64,000 nt of DNA from Inia geoffrensis (Eukaryota; Chordata; Mammalia; Artiodactyla; Iniidae). Below the pieces are notes generated by a model that searched no databases, was not told the DNA's origin, and worked only from the letters and a program-made list of their open reading frames with translations. The stretch covers positions 58,055,908 to 58,119,907 of the forward strand of contig CM070904.1 in the NCBI GenBank assembly GCA_036417435.1. The letters run 5' to 3'. This document shows, in pieces, positions 57,611 through 64,000 of the stretch (position 1 is the first letter of the stretch; every line of letters begins with the position of its first letter). A program made the translations under genes and the position numbers.

Positions 57611-58358
57611 TAAAAAGCTATGACAATACCACATGGCTTATTGATGGACAGGTAAATAGTTTCTTTATGCAGGAGCTAGTTGGAAGTGGACTCTAGATTT
57701 ATAGAATAGGAGAAATCACAGAATTTTGGATTATTATTCAACCATGTGATAATAATGAAAAAAGTTTAAGCATGAGAGAAACATGGCCAGATTTTTATTT
57801 TTAAAAACATCAAAATTTTATTGGATGAAATACAATTTAAAGTAGGTGAGGCCAGAGTCAGGGGAATCTGCTTAAATATTTTTTTTCAAAAATCACTGCT
57901 ATCAGTTCTTGTTAGGACAAGAGCTCGAAACTGTGAAGTAGAATAAAGTTACCTGAAAACAGCACAAGGCTCCAAATGTATTGACTTCCTTCCATATGAG
58001 ATAAATTCTTCTTAAGAGCTTAATGTAAAGCACCTCTTCTTCATCTTAGCCCCAAAATTCACTCTCAGAGTTTCTTTTCAGTAGTTTGGTATGTTTATCC
58101 CACAATACCAAACAGTGTCTAAGAAAGCATTACAATTTTTAAAAATATATTTTCCATACCATGTCAGATTTTCTTTCCCATGTATTAGGATTCAACCACT
58201 AGGCTCAATTTTTAAAAAGACTATAGTCTAGGTGTTCTCAGGACCACTGGAGAATGCACCAAAGGAAAAGGTACCAAAGGAGCACTGCCAGAATATAAAA
58301 ATTCTGTCTGTACACATTTGTAGAAAAAACAGAGGGAGCAACCGAACTGTGCAAAGTT
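57611..58358. other. Unique AT-rich DNA, no gene seen
   Basis: Nothing assignable before the SINE. Confidence 0.45.
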
Positions 58359-58593
58359 TGCCTATGCTTTTTTCTTTTTTTTTTTTTTTTTTTGCGGTAC
58401 GCGGGCCTCTCACTGGTGTGGCCTCTCCTGTTGCGGAGCACAGGCTCCGGACGCGCAGGCTCAGCAGCCATGGCTCACGGGCCCAGCCGCTCCGCGACAC
58501 GTGGGATCCTCCCGGACCGGGGCACGAACCCGTGTCCCCTGCATTGGCAGGCGGACTCTCAACCACTGCGCCACCAGGGAAGCCCTGCCTATG
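58359..58593 (-). mobile_element. CHR-2 type SINE, short cetacean form, with target duplication
   Basis: Body about 58369-58585 in reverse: poly(T), 'tgcggtacgcgggcctctca', 'ctccggacgcgcaggctcag', 'ctctcaaccactgcgccacc', 'agggaagccc'. Target duplicate 'tgcctatg' at 58359-58366 and 58586-58593. It retains several CpGs, suggesting a young copy. The 112-144-codon frames across it on both strands are SINE translations. Confidence 0.95.
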
Positions 58594-58645
58594 TTTTTTT
58601 AAAGGGAGTTTTACTTCTTGTATTAATATAGGCTTTCTAGTAGGT

Positions 58646-58805
58646 CAGTTGTTCTCAATAGGGTGAAATTGTAGAGAAAACTTGTAATTTGTCTTATTGA
58701 AGGAGAGGCAGTGTTGTCATTTGTGGGTGAGGACCAGGGATGCTGAATATGCTATAATGTTCTGTGTAGCTCAGGGATGTCACAATCTCCATAGACATTA
58801 CGCAG
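58646..58805 (+). repeat. MER58-like hAT-Charlie MITE
   Basis: Starts 'cagttgttctcaatagggtg', close to the terminal inverted repeat of MER58-type elements ('cagtgattctcaaccggggg'), and contains 'aggaccagggatgctgaata' as in the family body. Non-autonomous DNA transposon, diverged. Confidence 0.5.
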
Positions 58806-59285
58806 ATGAAAAATACTTATAATATTTGTAATGGGAAGAATTGTACATTAGCATTGTACTGCAGTTGATAAAGTTGTTTCCCACAGTGGTATGGGTTAAC
58901 AGTTATAATACTTCACATATACTGGAGTTTCTTGTTTTGTCATTTGCAGTACCTAGAAGCAGTGATACCTCAGTGTCACAGCTAGTGCACTAATCTTGGT
59001 TTCTAATACCATCCTCTACATAAAAGGAACCAGGGCTCCTTGGAGAAATGGCTGAGTCTAGGACTGGGCAGGAAATCTACAAGATGAGGCTGGTGCACTT
59101 TGTAGTGCCAGAAATAAGGAAGTGATAGTTTGAATGTACAACAAAAATAATCAAATTTGGTGTGGTAATTATAATACAGTGTGGGTTGGCATCTACCGTG
59201 TTCCTCTGAGAACAATCATTCACACCATGACAACTTGGAGACAATTTTTAAAGAACTTTATTATTGGGAGGAACTCTGCTGTGAG
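58806..59285. other. Unique DNA, no gene seen
   Basis: Nothing assignable. Confidence 0.45.
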
Positions 59286-59290
59286 GTCAT

Positions 59291-59445
59291 TAGTGCAATG
59301 TTTCTCGAACTTGAATGTGCATATGAATCCTCTGGGGATCACGTTAAATGCAGAATCAGATTAAACAAATCTGGGATGGAGCCCATGAATCTGCATTTCT
59401 AAGCTACTGGGTGATTGCCGTGCTGCTGAAGCTGCAGGTCTGTTA
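59291..59445 (+). repeat. MER5A/B-like hAT-Charlie MITE
   Basis: 'gcaatgtttctcgaacttga', 'atcctctggggatcacgtta', 'aaatctgggatggagcccat' and 'tctgcatttctaagctactg' followed by 'gtgctgctgaagctgcaggt' match MER5 from end to end. Confidence 0.82.
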
Positions 59446-60125
59446 TAACACTTTGAATGGCAAGTTCTTTAGTGTGTAGGACATGAAGAGCAGTCAGCAG
59501 TCAAGAGATTTCACTGGATCACCCTCAATCCTGGGAAAGAACCAGCACTGCTCTAGCATCCAGCAGAGTTAACAGTTTTGCCAATAATTTTATGTGACAA
59601 AAGAAAGAGCCCAACAAGGACAGCCGTTTACAGAGCAAGGACCCAGAACCTTTAAGAACAGGGCTGGAATGCAAACTATCATTTACCAATAGGAGTAACA
59701 AATAGAAAGTGACCAAAGAGACATCAGTGAGGGAATTTCTACAATAGTGTGTCTAAAGGGGAAAGACAAAATGCACAAACTGAGGTGGAAAATTTCAAAT
59801 TGGCAGAATGAGATCTCAGGATGTCCAGAGTGCACTGTGAAAAAGCAGTCAAGCCAGTAGGGTGCTTTGCATTGATATCTGGATGAAACGGCTTAACTGT
59901 CCTTACCACTGGCCTCCTGGGCCCCCGAGGATAGGCCATTGACATTGAAGAGCTAAGTTTTGAAGTTCATGACTCCAGAAGCAAGTGGAAGACGAGGGAG
60001 TGATTGAGAAGAGAATACTACATGGAATAAGACTGACTGAAGCGAGGCTGCAGAAGAAAGATGCCAACATATTGAATTAAAATACAAATGGAAATTTGCC
60101 TGAAAGCAACCAGGAAAATTTAACA
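59446..60125. other. Unique DNA, no gene seen
   Basis: Small minus-strand frames at 59525-59716 and 59739-59945 lack family features. Confidence 0.45.
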
Positions 60126-60129
60126 TGCA

Positions 60130-60585
60130 TGCAATTATGTCGGCTTTACCTGCCTGCCCTCCTCCTTATTCCTGGACACTTCCTCGAAGTTCTCCCTTCA
60201 CAGCCTCTGTCTGGAATGACACTTTTCCTGATATTTGTTTGGCTCATTTATTCATTTCATTCAAGTCTGTGGGAAAATATCATACTCTCAGAGAGATCTT
60301 CTCGGACTGTGCTATCGAAAATAATGCCCCTTTTCCCTCATTCTTCTTTTTAATCATAATTATTCATTTGTGCCTCTTTTTACATGTGTGTGAGCGTGTA
60401 TATGCCCAGACTTATTTAGGTATTTTTTTAGGTATTCAGTATGACTGTTTTCCCCTTTTGAATGCAAGCTCCAGGAGAGCAGGAGAACATTGTTTTGTTT
60501 ACTACTATCTCCTTAGCTTAGAAGAGAATCTGTCACATAGTAGTTGCTCCATAAACTTGTTGAACAAGTAAATAAGTGAATGTAT
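60130..60585 (+). repeat. L2 LINE 3' end
   Basis: 'cagcctctgtctggaatgac', 'cttctcggactgtgctatcg', 'gaatgcaagctccaggagag', 'gagaatctgtcacatagtag' and 'gctccataaacttgttgaac' follow the L2 3' region in order. The 85- and 148-codon frames over it are L2 debris in two frames. Confidence 0.82.
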
Positions 60586-62545
60586 CTATGTTTTAATATC
60601 AACCAGATGATACTACAAATGAATCAAAATATATGAGTTACAGAAAAAATATGTCAAAGGATCATGTGATCTACTACCAGTGTACCCCTAGTAGGAGGAT
60701 AAAATTTTAGTGAAAATAAATAATTGTTTAGATGTCTTAAAATAATTATGTCATTCATATTATTTTCTTTTATTGTCTAGAGCAGAAACTTAGGTCTCAG
60801 CAAATCTGGGTGTGGGAAGAGCCCTCAAGGTTATATATGATAATATTCTCTGAGAAGTCAAATTTCAGACACCATACAAATATATTATAAGCCCTTTTCT
60901 GAATACGTGTTTCATATTTGAACAATTCTTAGCAGCTCTTAGGCTCAAAAGCTTGATCCTAAATGTACTACTGAACTTGAGCTTCCTGCTGGGAACACAG
61001 CAAGTGTCTTCTGAGCATAAGGAGGCTGAGAATCGCATACCAACAGGAACAAGTGCCTTGAAGTTAAAAGGTGTTTGGAAATTGATCTGGTAGGTAATAA
61101 TCTTCTATATCTAACTTGTGATTTACTCTAATTTTAAATTTTTTAACACATACTCTCTGAAACATAGATGACTTGTGCATTTGTGTAATACTGGCAACCA
61201 AAGACTTTCTAGTTTTCTCCCTCAGAAATTGATACAGTATTTTGTATGTTAACCATGCAAAGTCCTATGGCATGTTTTGTATTTAATATTTACTAAGTAT
61301 TAAAGATACATAACTTATAAATTCTCCAATTACATCAATAAATCCAGATACAATAGGCATGCTGCAATTATAATTTTAGGTAAATCTGGTCTATTGCAAA
61401 TATCATTAATGATAGATAAATATTTTTTAAATGAAAGATGGAATCTAAAAAATCCAAATAAAGATGGAGTGTAAAAAATCCAAATAAAAGAAAATAACTA
61501 TTGGAAAATGGCTAACTCTCTATGATTAGTGCTCTTCCAGAAATCTGTTTTGTTTACTTGTTAAAATCAGTTGGAAGATAGCCACAAGTTTTCAAGATAA
61601 TTTATTGCTGTGTTTTGGTATTGTTTACCTGCTTGTTTTCTAAACTTGCCTTTTTGCTTATTTTGTGAGAAATGGCTTTACATCAAGTATTGTCCATCAA
61701 GCTATGGGTTCCAAAATATGAACTTGGCTTCTCACACAAGAATGTAGGGCTCTTGGGCAGAATGTTGCTAACATTTTCCAGTGGAATAAAGTTCTGGCAG
61801 TGACTCCAGCTTAGATTCTGAAAGGAGGACCTCCCCATTTATTGTTCTGCCTACAAAAGAAGTGACGGCTGAAGGAAGGAAACAAACTCATAAATGTTCC
61901 ATGTATTTGTCTCAAAAGAAAGACAGAAATGTCTTACATTTTTAGACTATAACCTACTCCTACTGCTCAGAAATGCAACCAGGCTTGAATAGATGAAATA
62001 TATCTATAAAAATCACTGTCAAAATCTATATATTTAGCACCAAATGGCATGTTCTAGCAAATAATTCATTAACTAGCTTCAGGGTCAGTCAAACCATGTC
62101 ACTCAAATAGTTTTTAAATAAGAGTAAATATTTAAAATGCTATCTTTTCCTTAAGGGCTGGTTCTGACTAGCTCTAACATATCCAAGAAATATGGACTTG
62201 GTAGGAACTATCATCAAGGTGAGACAATGAATGATCCTGTTTTAAGAGAAGCATGAATTTTCTTTCTCCAAGTAACCAAACATAGTCAAAGTATTAAAAA
62301 AGTTAGTCAATTCATATAAGAAAAGAGCAAATTTATTTTCATTTAGACAAGACAAAAACAAGTATTTTTTTCCAATACAGTCAATGGAATAAAATTTTCA
62401 CTATTCAGATCACTTATTTTATAACAAGGGGCAGATATTTGGAAATCTTTGTCTTCAACCACAAATATGTATATGCTGTGCTTTGGTTGTTGCATTTAGA
62501 ATGAGAGTTGTTGAAATACAAGTTAATATCTTGAGATAGAAACTG
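60586..62545. other. Unique AT-rich DNA with one short tandem duplication
   Basis: A 26-bp unit is repeated at 61437-61462 and 61463-61488 with three mismatches. No gene or nameable repeat elsewhere. Confidence 0.5.
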
Positions 62546-62546
62546 C

Positions 62547-62570
62547 TATTATTATTATTATTATTATTAT
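62547..62570. repeat. (ATT)n microsatellite
   Basis: Eight perfect ATT units. Confidence 0.95.
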
Positions 62571-62626
62571 GGTGCCATTTATACAAAAATATTTCTCAAA
62601 GAACTCATCAGAATAAGCACCATCTG

Positions 62627-63115
62627 TTTCAGTTATCTATTATTTTGTAACAAACCACACCAAACATTGATGGATTAAAATAATAATCATTTATTTATTC
62701 ATGACTGCCTTTTGGGCTGGCTCACTCAGATGGGCAGTTTTCCTGCCCTTGCTTGGTGTCACTTACACAGAAACAGTCACCTGGAGATTTGAACAGAGAT
62801 CGATATTTCAAGATGGCCTCACTCATGAGTCTGGTGGTTAACTTGGTCAGTCAGGTACAATGCCTGGAATCTTCACCATATAACCTCTCTAGCAGGATAG
62901 CCCGGTTTTCAAATACAAAATGGCAACAGTGTTCCAAGGAATAATCATGGAAATTCAAGGCTTGTTGAGGCTTGGGCTCAAAAGTCACATAAAGTCACTT
63001 CTGCCTCATACCATTGATCAAAAGCTATTTCAAACACCAGTCTAGATTCAAGGGGTTGAAAAACAAATTCATTTCCTGAAGGGAGGAATGAAAAATAATT
63101 TGTGGCCATGTTAAA
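62627..63115 (-). repeat. MLT1-type (ERVL-MaLR) solo LTR
   Basis: The plus strand starts 'cagttatctattattttgta' and 'caaaccacaccaaacattga', the reverse of an MLT1 LTR 3' end, and closes with 'gattcaaggggttgaaaaac' and 'aatttgtggccatgtt', the reverse of its 5' part. Old and without coding capacity; the 63-codon frame at 62753-62944 is fortuitous. Confidence 0.7.
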
Positions 63116-64000
63116 TCTTCCTCATTTCCATTTGTCTTAATACAGAATGTTCAAATATTTTTATTTTGGGAATTTTAAACTCATACCATTAAAAATGGGG
63201 ACAGAAAATACATCATTTGCATATTTTCCAGCCACTCTTGTGCTTTACAGTCCTTCTAGAATAAGCAAAGATAGTATTTGCAGAGTTTATTATTGAGAAA
63301 ACATAAGGTCATAACTTCAGAAAGACAGCAATTGGCTTGTGATTAATTAGATGTGAGTTGATCATTTTGGGGTGACCTTAATGACAAAATATAATTTTGC
63401 AAAAATGATCATCACAGAAAACTCAGTTTTATTGGATCTATAAATATTTTTCACAAGTTCATAATATTTTTAAATATCATATAAGGGATATGATTTTCAT
63501 GTGTATAAGGGGGACCTTGATAAACAAGGTAGCTTATTAAGCTTAAATGTTTGCAATTTTGTATCAGAAGACTAACGCAGTTGGTACCTGGACTATATTT
63601 TGAGGAACAGTGATTTTAACAAATATGCTTATCAGAAGACAACCCCCAGAAAATATAAGTAATAAAAGTAGGAGTTAAAACATATTTTAAATGGTAGATA
63701 GTATATTATTTAAAATATTTCTCAGATAGTTAAACCTATCACTATTACTATAGAAAGAATCAGTCGTAAATTTAAATGTGATTCATGCTTCTTGTAAGAG
63801 TTTGAGCTAAAAGACATTTGACTTTAAGAATACGAGATTTGGGGAAATGACTAAAAGAATTTTCTCCTTTTCAAAATATATTACTAATATTTAAATATTC
63901 CTGATTAAGTGCTGTTTGAAGATAAACTCTAAATACATATTAGTAAAATCTAGTTACTTAGAATCTGAAATTAGCTCAGGTTGTGAAAACTCAGTTTCCT
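63116..64000. other. Unique AT-rich DNA, no gene seen
   Basis: Nothing assignable up to the window end. Confidence 0.5.

Noticed and set aside
58228..58666. 112- and 144-codon frames on both strands
   Set aside because: Translations of the CHR SINE body with a little flank; the same peptides recur at the other SINE copies.

Overview
This window is mammalian intergenic (or deep intronic) DNA. It is AT-rich and built mostly of transposable elements, and I see no host protein-coding exon. The host is very probably a cetacean. It carries several tRNA-derived SINEs of the CHR-2 type, including the short form ending in a 'ggcccgcgtaccgcaa'-like tract that is abundant in whales and dolphins. Its LINE-1 3' ends are of the cetartiodactyl type. 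Species assignment is inference from repeats, not from a gene.

Layout. Bases 1-20.1 kb: unique AT-rich DNA with old fossils (L2, MIR, old L1 pieces, one ERV1-like solo LTR, CHR SINEs at 13.2 and 18.5 kb) and a repeat-poor block at 2.6-3.5 kb that looks like a candidate conserved non-coding element. 20.1-26.7 kb: a complete plus-strand LINE-1 (copy 1) with a CpG-rich 5' UTR, an uninterrupted ORF1 (301 aa), an uninterrupted ORF2 (1272 aa, endonuclease and reverse-transcriptase residues present), 3' UTR, poly(A) signal, poly(A) tail and a 15-bp target-site duplication. 30.5-37.7 kb: a second full-length L1 (copy 2), minus strand, ORFs broken. 43.9-51.6 kb: a third full-length L1 (copy 3), minus strand, ORFs broken, apparently inserted at the 5' edge of an older truncated L1, so that the outer duplication is now 7.7 kb apart. 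51.6-64 kb: unique DNA with MIR, L2, two hAT-type MITEs, a CHR SINE and an MLT1-type LTR.

The only functional-looking protein genes are the two ORFs of L1 copy 1. Its ORF1 protein (RNA-binding chaperone trimer) and ORF2 protein (endonuclease plus reverse transcriptase) would act together on their own mRNA in target-primed reverse transcription, and the same machinery also mobilises the CHR SINEs.

The most notable observations are the intact, possibly active L1; the block-wise mosaic of the three L1 5' UTRs, each lacking different modules; the nested L1 with separated duplications; and a perfect 25-bp palindrome created inside a MIR fossil. I did not find a novel multi-gene system.
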